Assembly: GCF_000520955.1 (NCBI RefSeq) | Contig: NZ_JACC01000002.1 | Span: 124,001-188,000, forward strand | Direction of reading: 5' to 3' | Length of the DNA stretch: 64,000 nucleotides | Source: Aquimarina pacifica | Lineage (GTDB): Bacteria > Bacteroidota > Bacteroidia > Flavobacteriales > Flavobacteriaceae | In this document: positions 16,778 through 25,989 of the stretch, piece after piece | How the letters are laid out: every line of letters starts with the position of its first letter | Numbering within the stretch: position 1 is the first letter of the stretch | Translations under genes and position numbers: made by a program | The notes under the pieces: generated by a model | Seen by the model: the letters and a program-made list of their open reading frames with translations, nothing else | Database searches by the model: none | What the model was told of the DNA's origin: nothing

Positions 16778-18112
16778 ATGATGAAAAACTACTTATTTAT
16801 TTTTATCTCTCTTTTTTCTTCTACAATATTATTATCCCAGACAGGTCCTGGTGGCGTGGGAATTACTGATGGCACGTCATCCCTAAAAATATGGTATAAT
16901 ACTACTAATGGAGTATCTACTACAGGAACCCTTATAGATGGTATAACCAACTCAGCCGGTATAGCTGCTCTTGACCTTAGTGAAACCGGTGGGCAACGCC
17001 CGACCCTTGTGCCTGGCGCTGTAAATGGATTTGACGCTATAAGTTTTTCTGGTTCAAATAGACTAGAAACTGGCCTAACACTTACTACTTCAAACTTTAT
17101 TGTAGACCAAGCCTCTTCATTTGTTGTTAATGCTGCAGATAATACGAGTCAAAAATCATGTGTGTATACAACATCTCCGCTTCAAGGAGCTAGTCGATTT
17201 ACATGTCATATTCCTTGGGACAATACTGTTTATTATGATATTGGTGTATGTTGTGGTGTAAATGCCAGAATACAAGTAGGTGGATTAACAGGATTAACAT
17301 CTTACTCATATTGGTCATACGATGCAGATCCTACAACAGGAAAACAACTTTATAGAAACGGAACCTTATTACAGAATAGGGCAAATACCACCACCGTAAC
17401 GAATCATGCGTCATACCGTTTTAATCTTGGAGGAAATACAAGTGGTACCGCTGGATATGTAGGAGATCTTACCGAGGTAATCGTTTTTAATGCAAAAATA
17501 AATACCGCGCAACGTATAATTATCGAAAATTATCTCGCCGCAAAATATGGATTAACCGGTTCTTCTAATGATTTGTATAATGAAGATAATGCTGTAAATG
17601 GTGATTATGATTTTAATGTTGCCGGAATAGGCAGAATAGATGCTTCTAATATTCATAATGACTCTCAAGGAACCGGAATTGTACGAATCTTAAATCCTTC
17701 GGGATTGGGAAATAATGAATTTTTACTTTGGGGGCATGACAATGGTGACCTAGCTTTTACAAATATTACTGATGTTCCTAATACCGTTAGAACTCGTTTA
17801 AGTCGGGTATGGAGAGTTAGCGAAGTAAATACCAGTGGAGGTGCTATAAATGTCGGATCTATAGATATGAGATTCGACCTAACCGGACTCGGGACAATAT
17901 CGCTACCCGATCTAAAGCTTATAGTTGACACCGATAACGATGGCCTATTTGCTGATGAAACACCAATTACGGGAGCCGTAGATCTAGGCAGTAACATATA
18001 TGCTTTTGTTGGGGTAACCGCAATTCAGAATAATAGACGATTTACTATTTCTAATGCTCCTCATACCGTAATTACTAATAGACAAAGAACGTATAGAGTT
18101 AAAGTAAACTAA
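16778..18112 (+). CDS. Secreted LamG-like/DUF8202-type protein
   Basis: The 444-residue product has a signal peptide (1-20, ending LLSQ). The body begins GPGGVGITDGTSSLKIWYN and goes through a laminin-G-like jelly roll to IIIENYLAAKYGLTGSSNDLYNED, a common block of Bacteroidetes surface proteins (near residues 245-270). A second beta-rich segment (about 275-430) follows. The C-terminus is HTVITNRQRTYRVKVN, without the conserved T9SS type A features (PNP...G.Y.). It may be secreted and soluble, or its sorting signal may be atypical. Molecular role unknown. Confidence 0.75.
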   Translation: MMKNYLFIFISLFSSTILLSQTGPGGVGITDGTSSLKIWYNTTNGVSTTGTLIDGITNSAGIAALDLSETGGQRPTLVPGAVNGFDAISFSGSNRLETGLTLTTSNFIVDQASSFVVNAADNTSQKSCVYTTSPLQGASRFTCHIPWDNTVYYDIGVCCGVNARIQVGGLTGLTSYSYWSYDADPTTGKQLYRNGTLLQNRANTTTVTNHASYRFNLGGNTSGTAGYVGDLTEVIVFNAKINTAQRIIIENYLAAKYGLTGSSNDLYNEDNAVNGDYDFNVAGIGRIDASNIHNDSQGTGIVRILNPSGLGNNEFLLWGHDNGDLAFTNITDVPNTVRTRLSRVWRVSEVNTSGGAINVGSIDMRFDLTGLGTISLPDLKLIVDTDNDGLFADETPITGAVDLGSNIYAFVGVTAIQNNRRFTISNAPHTVITNRQRTYRVKVN

Positions 18113-18149
18113 GCTTTTTTGATACTATAATTAAGAGAATAGTTTGATT

Positions 18150-18180
18150 TTTGCTCAATTACACGTTTATTGTATTTTTG
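18150..18180 (+). promoter_or_regulatory. Consensus Bacteroidetes promoter for the M61 peptidase gene
   Basis: TTTG at 18150-18153, 19 bases, then TATTTTTG at 18173-18180: a full match to the -33/-7 consensus. Transcription would start near 18187, giving a leader of about 85 bases before the ATG at 18271. Confidence 0.75.
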
Positions 18181-18270
18181 CACCCTGTATTTTGTAACTT
18201 TTTTCTGGTTTTTACGACCTAAAGAATAACTCTATTGATAGAATATGTCAAATTAAAAAACACAAACTCA

Positions 18271-20073
18271 ATGAAATTTCTCTTCCCATTTATTTTTCTG
18301 ATATTATACGTACAAGTTAGTCTCGGACAAATAAGAAATAAATATTTAATATCTTTTGATAATGCTGCGCATCATGAAGCGACAGTAAACATTACTTTTC
18401 CTAACCTTCCTGGCAATACAGTTTCATTACATATGAGCAGAACATCTCCTGGAAGATATGCGCTACACGAATTTTCTAAGAACATATATAACCTAAAGAT
18501 TACAAATAGTAAAGGAAAAGAAGTTGATGTAGTAAAACCTAACCTGCATCAATGGGATATTGCCAACCATGATGGTACCGTTAATGTATCATATACCCTA
18601 TTTGCAAATAGAGGAGACGGGACATATCCTATTATCGACGAAACGCATGCTATCATTAATAACCCGGCTACATTTATGTTTTCCTCTGATACTGAAGATC
18701 GCCCGATAGAAATTACATATCAATTAAGAGAAGATCTTCAGTGGAAAATTGCTACGCAAATGAGATCGGCTGGAGGCACTATTTTTCTGGCTGACAACTT
18801 ACAAGATTTTATGGATAGCCCAGCATTGCTAGGAAATTTTACAATTACACAACATGAAGTAACATCAGGAAACGAAAAATACAACATTAAATTTGCATTG
18901 CAACATAATGGTACCGAAGAAGAAACTGATGCATTCTTTGATCAAATAAAAAAAATAGTAGATGTGCAAAAAGAAGTATTCGGTGGGTATCCTAGTTTTG
19001 ATCAAAATGAATACACTTTCTTGGCTAGTTTTATGCCGCAAGTAGCTAGAGATGGTATGGAGCATCGCAATTCTACTGTGATTACTAATCCCAAAAGTAT
19101 TGCTGATGGTGGTATGAGAGACAATATTAGCACCTTTGCACATGAATTTTTTCATGCATGGAATGTGGAGCGTATTCGTCCAGAATCACTAGAGCCTTTT
19201 GATTTTAGTAAAGCCAATGTTTCTGGAGAATTATGGTTTGCCGAAGGGTTTACAAGTTACTATACAGGAGTTACTTTATGTCGTGCAGGTATTATCACTC
19301 TGGATGAATATATTTCTGACATAACCCAAACTTATAATAAAGTATGGACTTCAGCTGGTCTTAAGAACTTTAATGTTATAGAAATGAGTAAAAAGGCTCC
19401 ATTTGTAGATGCAGCAAAAACCATTGATCCTGTTAACAAAAAGAACACTTTTGTATCTTACTATTCTTACGGAAATATGCTTGGATTGGCCTTAGATTTG
19501 TCTCTAAGAAACTATAAAGATGACCTTAATCTCGATGATTTCATGAAACTATTTTGGACTAAATATGGTAAAACAGAAATCCCATATACGCTTAAGAAAA
19601 TACAGGTAACGCTTCAAGAGTATGCCGGAGACTCTTTTGCAAACGATTTCTTCGAAAACCATATCTACAATAGTCAAGTTCCTGATTTCAAAAAATTATT
19701 AAGCCTTATGGGACTTACACTTATATCTGATAGGACTCCCTATATTGGCGCCGAGGTTGAGTTTACAAAAAAAGGATTGGCCAGAATATCAGAATATACA
19801 AGTCAAGGAACTCCTGCATATGAAGCTGGTTTAGAAAAAGAAGATTTAATCATTTCTATTGACAACAAATCTTTTTCTGACATTGAACAGTATAATGAAG
19901 TTGTTAAAAAAACAATACCAGGTAGAAAAGTTGAAGTAAAATTCAAAAGGCATGGTGTCGATCGTAGTACCTTTGTAAAAATAGATGAAACCCCTTTCAG
20001 AGAAATCATACGAGCTTCTAAAGAAAGTGAAAAAGCAGTATCGAAACGTTTTAAATGGTTAGGAGTAAAATAA
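18271..20073 (+). CDS. M61-family aminopeptidase (glycyl aminopeptidase type) with PDZ domain
   Basis: I chose the ATG at 18271, giving 600 residues, because it opens a proper signal peptide (MKFLFPFIFLILYVQVSLGQ); the frame is also open from a TTG at 18235. The zinc site is FAHEFFHAWN (HExxH) with the third ligand in LWFAEGFTSYYTG, as in gluzincins. An N-terminal beta domain precedes it (about 20-220) and a PDZ domain sits at about 480-580 (YTSQGTPAYEAGLEKEDLI). M61 enzymes cleave short N-terminal residues, preferring Gly/Ala, in the periplasm or outside. The gene has its own consensus promoter and a strong terminator, so it is monocistronic. Confidence 0.9.
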   Translation: MKFLFPFIFLILYVQVSLGQIRNKYLISFDNAAHHEATVNITFPNLPGNTVSLHMSRTSPGRYALHEFSKNIYNLKITNSKGKEVDVVKPNLHQWDIANHDGTVNVSYTLFANRGDGTYPIIDETHAIINNPATFMFSSDTEDRPIEITYQLREDLQWKIATQMRSAGGTIFLADNLQDFMDSPALLGNFTITQHEVTSGNEKYNIKFALQHNGTEEETDAFFDQIKKIVDVQKEVFGGYPSFDQNEYTFLASFMPQVARDGMEHRNSTVITNPKSIADGGMRDNISTFAHEFFHAWNVERIRPESLEPFDFSKANVSGELWFAEGFTSYYTGVTLCRAGIITLDEYISDITQTYNKVWTSAGLKNFNVIEMSKKAPFVDAAKTIDPVNKKNTFVSYYSYGNMLGLALDLSLRNYKDDLNLDDFMKLFWTKYGKTEIPYTLKKIQVTLQEYAGDSFANDFFENHIYNSQVPDFKKLLSLMGLTLISDRTPYIGAEVEFTKKGLARISEYTSQGTPAYEAGLEKEDLIISIDNKSFSDIEQYNEVVKKTIPGRKVEVKFKRHGVDRSTFVKIDETPFREIIRASKESEKAVSKRFKWLGVK

Positions 20074-20112
20074 TACCAAAGAAACAGATAGAAGAAACCC
20101 TTCAAGATTCTG

Positions 20113-20162
20113 AAAAAACAAATAAGGCTGAACGAAATGTTCAGCCTTATTTGTTTTTTTTT
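20113..20162 (+). terminator. Strong rho-independent terminator
   Basis: A perfect 18-bp stem (20116-20133 with 20139-20156) around the loop GAAAT, followed by a T run. The mirrored A run also lets it end the leftward T6SS operon, which stops at 20197. Confidence 0.9.
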
Positions 20163-20196
20163 ATTAGGGCTTAATTGCCTTGCCTACGAGATCAGA

Positions 20197-20700
20197 TCAA
20201 CGTCTCAAAGCGTCCAGATATCTATTCGCCTTTTCTAGTTCTTCGTTTACACGATCTAATTCATCCTCGTACTCTGTTAGTTGCGCATCTACTTCATCGA
20301 ACTCCCTTAGTTTTGTTTTATATGCTTGCAAATCGACAAAAGATTTAACAATACTATTATACATATCATAACGATAAGTAGAATCCTCCTTAGGAATAGA
20401 TTTTTGCAAATCAACAATTTTAGAATTGATAAGAGCGTTTATGTATTGAAGATTTTGTCCCGGAATATCTAATGAATCTAATAAAGAGCGTATTCCTGAC
20501 ATTTCTCCAGAGAATTTTTTCTGAAACTCCATCTCCTTTTCTATTCCCACAGATTGTTCTCTTAAAACTGCATTTTCTTTAAGTGGCACTGTATTGTAAT
20601 CAAAAAATATCGTCACAACTATCAATACAACGGTAAAAATAAACAACAGTGAAAATTTTAATATACTGTTTCTTCTTTCTTTACTATTCTTAGGTTTCAT
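20197..20700 (-). CDS. tssO: T6SS subtype-iii membrane protein TssO
   Basis: The 167-residue product has one transmembrane helix (about 15-33) after a basic cytoplasmic start, then a periplasmic region with long coiled-coil helices (about 45-165, including RVNEELEKANRYLDALRR). Size, layout and place next to tssK match TssO, an inner-membrane component of the Bacteroidetes T6SS trans-envelope complex that replaces TssJLM. It is the last gene of the leftward operon, 33 bases after tssK. Confidence 0.8.
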   Translation of the reverse strand: MKPKNSKERRNSILKFSLLFIFTVVLIVVTIFFDYNTVPLKENAVLREQSVGIEKEMEFQKKFSGEMSGIRSLLDSLDIPGQNLQYINALINSKIVDLQKSIPKEDSTYRYDMYNSIVKSFVDLQAYKTKLREFDEVDAQLTEYEDELDRVNEELEKANRYLDALRR

Positions 20701-20733
20701 TTTGGTTATTTACGAATTATTAATAATTGATAT

Positions 20734-21894
20734 TTAGTCTAGTAGAAAACTTCGTCTGTTTTTTACATCTGGTTTGGCAATCACTTCTTCCTTTACAAAG
20801 ATATTAGAATCCGATTTCTTGCCAATATAATCTAATTCATTTAATTTCTTAAACAAAGAAAGCATGAGTTTAGTAAAACCTGAGACATTATCTAAGGATT
20901 TATTGATATCGGTATGTTGGTATTCTAGCTCTATCATCTCTATCAAGATATTTTCGAAAGCACCTTGGTTAAGATCGCACCAGTCAGACAAATAATTAAG
21001 TAACTCTTCTTTTCCTGTACCAACATAAATATCCATGTTATTCTTAATAACACGTGCAAGAGACATTAATTTAGTAATCATTACCACAGGAGGTGCATAT
21101 CGATCATTATGCCTGTAATCAGGTAACATTCCGCCTAGATATTGTAGCACGTTTTGAGATATTGTAAGAACCATTCTAGCCAAATCATTCGATTGTTTCT
21201 TCTGGTATACCTTCTGAATTATATTCATAGAATACTTCTCTATTGCATTAAAGAAGGTTCCTATCTCAGAATATATATAAACTAAATCCTGATGACTCTG
21301 AATAGAGGTACACGGAGGAATAAAATCCTCTGCCAAAGAAGGTACTCCTGAATCAAAAACAATTTTACCTATAGTAATAAAATGCGCCCCGAATTCTTCT
21401 TGATTTACTTCTGATTTACTTACCACGGTAAGTGAATATTCTGAAAGAACATAAGGATGTCTGGGTGGCTCTTCCTCTGGCACAGCATCTCCTATTGGTG
21501 TTCTACCAAACGGATTTACACTTAAAACTATATAACACTCTTCATCTTCTTGACCATTAATACTATAATCAGCTTTAATAATATTACCTCGTTTTTCTAA
21601 AACGGAAGAAATCTCTGGTGTAATATCAATTAAGCAGCCTCCTCTAGTTATTGCTCTACATTTGGTGAGTTCTATATTGATTGTTTCCTGACCATCCATA
21701 GATAACCTTATAGTAACCGCCTCCTCTGTGTTAGTACTAGGCAACAAACCGTAGTTTATCGAATTGACATTTTGAGTGCTTATATTTTGAGCAAATTGGG
21801 TAAGTGCATTTTCGGTATCAATAAAATGATTTTTACTGATTTTCATTCCATCAACCCAATTAACCCGGTGGTGATTTTTAGTATTCAACTTCAT
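20734..21894 (-). CDS. tssK: T6SS baseplate subunit TssK
   Basis: I chose the ATG at 21894 (386 residues; MKLNTKNHHRVNWVDGMKIS), 5 bases after the previous stop, over a longer frame to 21948 that would overlap the upstream gene and adds an unconserved start. HRVNWVDGMKISKNHF matches the start of TssK proteins (V-W-x-x-G-x-x-L-x-P-x-H-F type), and the helical C-terminal part (about 220-386) contains IEKYSMNIIQKVYQKKQ. TssK is the trimeric adaptor that links baseplate wedges to the membrane complex. It lies between the PKD-domain gene and tssO. Confidence 0.85.
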   Translation of the reverse strand: MKLNTKNHHRVNWVDGMKISKNHFIDTENALTQFAQNISTQNVNSINYGLLPSTNTEEAVTIRLSMDGQETINIELTKCRAITRGGCLIDITPEISSVLEKRGNIIKADYSINGQEDEECYIVLSVNPFGRTPIGDAVPEEEPPRHPYVLSEYSLTVVSKSEVNQEEFGAHFITIGKIVFDSGVPSLAEDFIPPCTSIQSHQDLVYIYSEIGTFFNAIEKYSMNIIQKVYQKKQSNDLARMVLTISQNVLQYLGGMLPDYRHNDRYAPPVVMITKLMSLARVIKNNMDIYVGTGKEELLNYLSDWCDLNQGAFENILIEMIELEYQHTDINKSLDNVSGFTKLMLSLFKKLNELDYIGKKSDSNIFVKEEVIAKPDVKNRRSFLLD

Positions 21895-21899
21895 AAGTA

Positions 21900-22898
21900 T
21901 TAAAATAAACCGGTTCTTGTATATTGTACAGTGATATATTCTATACAATTATTTTTCTTATTCCTAAAAATTTCTATTTCTTTAATTACCAGACTCTTTC
22001 CTTTTATTTTATTACAAAAATCTAAGAAAGTCATCTTTTTATTCTTTGCGGTCATAGGCATCTGTAAGTTATCACACAAATAAGCACTAAAATCCTTTGC
22101 AGAAGCTTTTTTCTTAGACACATCCATCAATTTAGCTTTAAAGGCACTATCCTTAATATCTGGAGCCCTAAACTCTTCTTTGGGTCGGTCATTAATAATA
22201 ACTTCAGATGGAGCGTACTTAATAACAGAGGTCGCTTCTACTGATTGTACTCTATTTCTTTTTGGTGTTTTTTTCTTTACTTTTTTAGAAGGGAGTACTT
22301 CTATTTTTTTCTTAATTCCATATCTAGGATCTCCATTCACTACCAAAGTAATAGTTTTGAGTCCTGTAGATTCGTATACATAGGTTGGATTCTTCTTTTT
22401 AGAATTGATTTCTGCTGTTTCTCCAAATCTCCATTCCCATTTTACCGCTTCTTTCGTTTTATCCTTTAATCGTAACGTATCTCCTACTTTTATTGAAGCC
22501 GGAAGATCAAAGTTCGCTATTCGGGTAGAGTCTAAAACAAAGGCCTTTTCTTTGATTACTATGGTTTTCTCTCCTTCGCATCGATCATTTACTAATAATC
22601 GTACTGTATATTCCCCAGGTTTTTCAAAAGTATGAAAAGGAGCAGCTCCCAAATCTACTTTAGAACTATCACCAAAATCCCATTTTCTTTTTATAGCACC
22701 CAAAGTATTATCCTTGAATCTAATAATGTCTCCCGCCCTATAGTTTTTAGAATTTGCTTCAAAATCAACAATCTCACAAGGTTTATGATTTACAAATTTA
22801 AATGCAAAAACTGTTGCTGTAACTAACATAGTAATGACAAAAAATAATACGATGCTTTTGTCAATATGTGTGCTTTTTAGTCCGTCAGATGTTTCCAT
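21900..22898 (-). CDS. tssP: T6SSiii-associated inner-membrane protein with two PKD domains (probable TssP)
   Basis: The 332-residue product has one transmembrane helix (about 16-35) and then two PKD-like Ig domains in the periplasm: residues about 42-115 (YRAGDIIRFKD, KWDFGDSS, GEYTVRLLV) and about 125-200 (KVGDTLRLKD, EWRFGETA, TGLKTITLVV). A basic linker (KKVKKKTPKRNR) and a small C-terminal domain (about 245-332) follow. It sits inside the tssE-tssF-x-tssK-tssO operon. The single-pass layout and the neighbours fit TssP of the TssNQOPR complex; the symbol is by context and recollection, not by alignment. Confidence 0.65.
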   Translation of the reverse strand: METSDGLKSTHIDKSIVLFFVITMLVTATVFAFKFVNHKPCEIVDFEANSKNYRAGDIIRFKDNTLGAIKRKWDFGDSSKVDLGAAPFHTFEKPGEYTVRLLVNDRCEGEKTIVIKEKAFVLDSTRIANFDLPASIKVGDTLRLKDKTKEAVKWEWRFGETAEINSKKKNPTYVYESTGLKTITLVVNGDPRYGIKKKIEVLPSKKVKKKTPKRNRVQSVEATSVIKYAPSEVIINDRPKEEFRAPDIKDSAFKAKLMDVSKKKASAKDFSAYLCDNLQMPMTAKNKKMTFLDFCNKIKGKSLVIKEIEIFRNKKNNCIEYITVQYTRTGLF

Positions 22899-22923
22899 TA
22901 CTGTTTTTATTTTTCAAAATATA

Positions 22924-24759
22924 TTAATTCAATATTGTTATATAATACGGAAAAATATTGAGTGATTGTTCTTCCAATATAGATAAAATATTACTTTTTA
23001 TAGAACTCCATTCTAGTTCTGATGTTTTCACCCCTTTACTTGCAGTCATAACTACCTCTAAAGAAGGCACTAATCCTTTATTTGCTTCAATATCTGTTCT
23101 AAACGTTTTTCTAACGTTTACATTTTCTATCTTATTATTACAAAGCTCAAAGCAAAGTGCTTTTATATCCTCTTTGGTAACAATTCTATTTCTAGACAAC
23201 AATGCACGTCGGTAAGCATACAATCGTTCCTCCATAGACAAGTTATTTTTACCTTGAAAAGTAGGAGTAAGAAATATACTTTCTTTTGGTTTTATATCAC
23301 CTCCTTTATATACTTGCAAAGCACTTCCTGATTTTATCTGATTTGCCTCTTCTCCATTGGTTGTCCAATAATCGATCAAAAGTGTATCTCTATTCTTATA
23401 GGGCTTTACAGAAACATAATTAGTCTCTGCATCTAATTTATTCATATCAGAAACTTTTTTCTCTAAAGCTGCTATATTTTGATTAAGTTCATTTATGTTA
23501 GATTGCAAAAAATCATTTCCAAACACAGAAAAAGCTGCGCTTTCATCTTTTAGCAATTCTATTAAATGAACTAAATATTCTTTTGCTTTTCGTGAATCTA
23601 GCTTCCCTATATTATCTTTCCTAACAACAAAAGTTCCTTTTTTATCTTGTTCAGCATCATTCTCTCTTAGCTTATATGATTTCCCGTCAGTATTGCTAAC
23701 GGTTCTTATATCCAAAAATAGATTCATTGTACTTAATGGCACGATATCAATGTAATCCTTAAGTTGATACGATACACTTTCTAGCTTACGGTTAAGTACC
23801 GGAAAAGCATTGAAAGAAGCGTATACTCCTTTTAGCAGTGCTGTATCAATCACTCTCGGAAAAACAATTTTTATCCAGGAAAGTGCTCCCAATTCATCGT
23901 AATCATCAAGACTTATAAATTTAGTGAATTCTGACGGAATTTCAGCTTTATCACCAAGTGAAATATCCGTTTTTATGGTTATAAAATGTTTCTCATACGT
24001 TTTCTTAACCTGATTCTCTATATTCCTTGTTTTGCTCGGTTTTAGAGAAAATAAAGATTCTAGGTTTTTGCGATCCGCAACTTCACTATCATAATATCCC
24101 GAAGACACATCTAATAATTGATCTCCTAGATAGAAGGTTGCATTTTTAAGATGGTGATAAAAAAGATCTTTATCCTGAACATCTAATAATTCGAAAAACA
24201 TAGAGGCATCTTTCAAAGAAATATTCTCTTGTTCTGTCTTAATCCCCAAATATAATGTTGATGCTGGTAAAGATGCATTACCAATAGTTGCAAAATCTAT
24301 ATCATTTTTAGCTTTCCCTTCAATTTCATATCCATCTTTACCACATAAAACATGACTAATCTTCCCTCCTATCAATTTATAATCCTGTGCCGGAGAAAAG
24401 AAAATATCCTTTAATTCGCGTTGAGCTCCGTTTGTTTTTATTCTTTTTTTGTGATAGAATAAATGTTCTGGCGTAATAATCGTTTTACGCCCACTAGGTT
24501 CTGCATAAGCAATACCATGCGCTGGTCGTGCACCATATAATGTCTCTGGTGTCATCAATTGTATTAACCTTTCGGTTACACGGGACTGAGAGTTATTAAT
24601 CTCTCCAGATATTTTGGCAATTTCTGAAGCACAAGAACTAATTAACAAGGCTACCACTGGATCAAAAGAACTCTCTATCTCATTCGGAGAAACTCCCCAA
24701 AGAGACGCCGCCTTCTTGATCATTCGGTTCTTTATCTGTATTTTATTTTCTAAACTCAT
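22924..24759 (-). CDS. tssF: T6SS baseplate subunit TssF
   Basis: The 611-residue product opens like TssF/VasA proteins: an N-terminal helical part with SSFDPVVALLISSCASEIAKI and SRVTERLIQLMTPETLYGARPAHGIAYAEP, which matches the family pattern of a variable-length helix, then P-D-P-x-V-E-R-L and a beta body. The length is normal for TssF. TssF with TssG forms the baseplate wedge, equivalent to phage gp6. The gene starts 4 bases after the tssE stop, so translation is probably coupled. Confidence 0.85.
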   Translation of the reverse strand: MSLENKIQIKNRMIKKAASLWGVSPNEIESSFDPVVALLISSCASEIAKISGEINNSQSRVTERLIQLMTPETLYGARPAHGIAYAEPSGRKTIITPEHLFYHKKRIKTNGAQRELKDIFFSPAQDYKLIGGKISHVLCGKDGYEIEGKAKNDIDFATIGNASLPASTLYLGIKTEQENISLKDASMFFELLDVQDKDLFYHHLKNATFYLGDQLLDVSSGYYDSEVADRKNLESLFSLKPSKTRNIENQVKKTYEKHFITIKTDISLGDKAEIPSEFTKFISLDDYDELGALSWIKIVFPRVIDTALLKGVYASFNAFPVLNRKLESVSYQLKDYIDIVPLSTMNLFLDIRTVSNTDGKSYKLRENDAEQDKKGTFVVRKDNIGKLDSRKAKEYLVHLIELLKDESAAFSVFGNDFLQSNINELNQNIAALEKKVSDMNKLDAETNYVSVKPYKNRDTLLIDYWTTNGEEANQIKSGSALQVYKGGDIKPKESIFLTPTFQGKNNLSMEERLYAYRRALLSRNRIVTKEDIKALCFELCNNKIENVNVRKTFRTDIEANKGLVPSLEVVMTASKGVKTSELEWSSIKSNILSILEEQSLNIFPYYITILN

Positions 24760-24763
24760 ATTA

Positions 24764-25195
24764 TTAATAAGAAAGTGGTGCTATATAAAAACGTTCTAAG
24801 TATGAAAAAGGCTCATTCGTTTGCCGAATAATCCCTTTTATCTTAATATCTACACGTTTTTTTACTCTATTGTTATTTTGTCCTTCTCTAAATTCATCTT
24901 GCCTTATTATTACTTCGGTGGTTACTCTTTTCAATCTTTTTTCCTGAGAAGTTATATTATCTACTAAAGATTCAGAAACTATATCCCTCAATCTATTAGT
25001 ACTTGTAAGGTTATCAAAATCAACATTCCATATAGAACAACCAAAGGTTTCATCAAAAGTACACTCACCTAAATATGAAGTCGTAATTAGATGAATAAAG
25101 TGTATGATAGACTGCTGTATACTACATTGGTCAATATCAATATTCTTAACTATCTTATTTGTTTGCAATGGCAAACTATAGTATGATGTAATCAT
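24764..25195 (-). CDS. tssE: T6SS baseplate protein TssE (gp25-like)
   Basis: The 143-residue product has the gp25 lysozyme-like fold features of TssE: SIQQSIIHFIHLITTSYLGECTFDETFGCSIW followed by a conserved beta-hairpin (RVKKRVDIKIKGII). The family EFG-type motif is here ETFG. TssE joins the wedge to the sheath. It is the first gene of the leftward baseplate operon and is divergent from the NlpC/P60 gene over 165 bases. Confidence 0.8.
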   Translation of the reverse strand: MITSYYSLPLQTNKIVKNIDIDQCSIQQSIIHFIHLITTSYLGECTFDETFGCSIWNVDFDNLTSTNRLRDIVSESLVDNITSQEKRLKRVTTEVIIRQDEFREGQNNNRVKKRVDIKIKGIIRQTNEPFSYLERFYIAPLSY

Positions 25196-25340
25196 AAAAA
25201 AACGGGTTTCTAAAAGTAGAAGTGCAATTTAATAAAGATTTTAATTACAATTGGTCAATATGTAAAGAAACTACAATCTAAAATAGATAGATTAACAAAG
25301 GATAATACTAGAAATGGCAAAAAAAATCAAGAGAAGTTTT

Positions 25341-25348
25341 TATATTTG
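25341..25348 (+). promoter_or_regulatory. Candidate -7 element of the NlpC/P60-tssG-tssN operon
   Basis: TATATTTG is an exact TAnnTTTG match 13 bases before the ATG at 25361, in the 165-base divergent region between the two T6SS operons. The -33 position holds no clear TTTG. Confidence 0.4.
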
Positions 25349-25360
25349 TAAAAAAAGTTA

Positions 25361-25963
25361 ATGATGGGATTTTTATTCAGGATATGTATTCTTGTGTTCG
25401 TACTATTTGGAATGTCTAATTGTAAGACGACAGTGGCACCTGTAGTTGAAGAAGAAAAGGAAGAACAAGATGAAATCCTGCCTATCCAGAAAAAATACGG
25501 AGCTATTCTTGGTATAATTCCAGAAAAGGTTGAAAACATCGCCCTTTATAATTTTATTGACAGTTGGATGGAAACACCATATAAAATGGGAGGAGAAAAT
25601 AGAAAAGGAATAGACTGTTCTTTTTTTGCACAGTTTCTTTATCATGATGTCTACAATAATTTAATTGAGCGTACCGCCGAAAAACAATATATGGCACCTA
25701 GTACAGATAAGTTTATAGGTCAGGAATATCTTAAAGAAGGAGATCTTTTGTTTTTTAATACTAGAGGTTCACAACATCATCCTATAAGTCACGTTGGCAT
25801 ATATCTAGGCCATAATCAATTTGTTCATTCTACTTCAAGAAAAAGTAGTTCAGGTAGAAATGGCGTTCAAATAAGTAATTTTACAGATCGTCATTGGCAA
25901 AAAATGTTTGTTGCCGCAGGAAGAAAAGCAAAAAACACAAATAACATAACACAAGATAATTAA
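25361..25963 (+). CDS. NlpC/P60-family lipoprotein linked to T6SS
   Basis: The 200-residue product has a lipoprotein signal (LFGMSNC, Cys21). The NlpC/P60 domain (about 62-193) shows its Cys-His-His set: RKGIDCSFFAQFL, then SHVGIYLGHNQFVH, with the polar third residue in FVHST. These enzymes cut peptide bonds in peptidoglycan stems. Its place at the head of the tssG-tssN operon suggests it opens the cell wall for assembly of the trans-envelope complex. It could instead be a general wall hydrolase. TssQ is another T6SSiii lipoprotein, but I have no ground for calling this TssQ. Confidence 0.8.
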   Translation: MMGFLFRICILVFVLFGMSNCKTTVAPVVEEEKEEQDEILPIQKKYGAILGIIPEKVENIALYNFIDSWMETPYKMGGENRKGIDCSFFAQFLYHDVYNNLIERTAEKQYMAPSTDKFIGQEYLKEGDLLFFNTRGSQHHPISHVGIYLGHNQFVHSTSRKSSSGRNGVQISNFTDRHWQKMFVAAGRKAKNTNNITQDN

Positions 25964-25989
25964 CATCGCATTTCTAGAGGTATTCGATA

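Noticed and set aside
17665..17997. 110-codon minus-strand frame inside the LamG-like gene
   Set aside because: It is a shadow of the real + strand gene, with a Ser/Pro/Arg-rich composition unlike the other proteins here.
18235..18270. TTG start that adds 12 residues to the M61 peptidase
   Set aside because: The ATG at 18271 opens a clean signal peptide, and the extension has no signal-like features.
21895..21948. Longer start for tssK overlapping the PKD-domain gene
   Set aside because: The extension MYRIYHCTIYKNRFILIL has no match to TssK starts, and the ATG at 21894 gives a normal 5-base gap.
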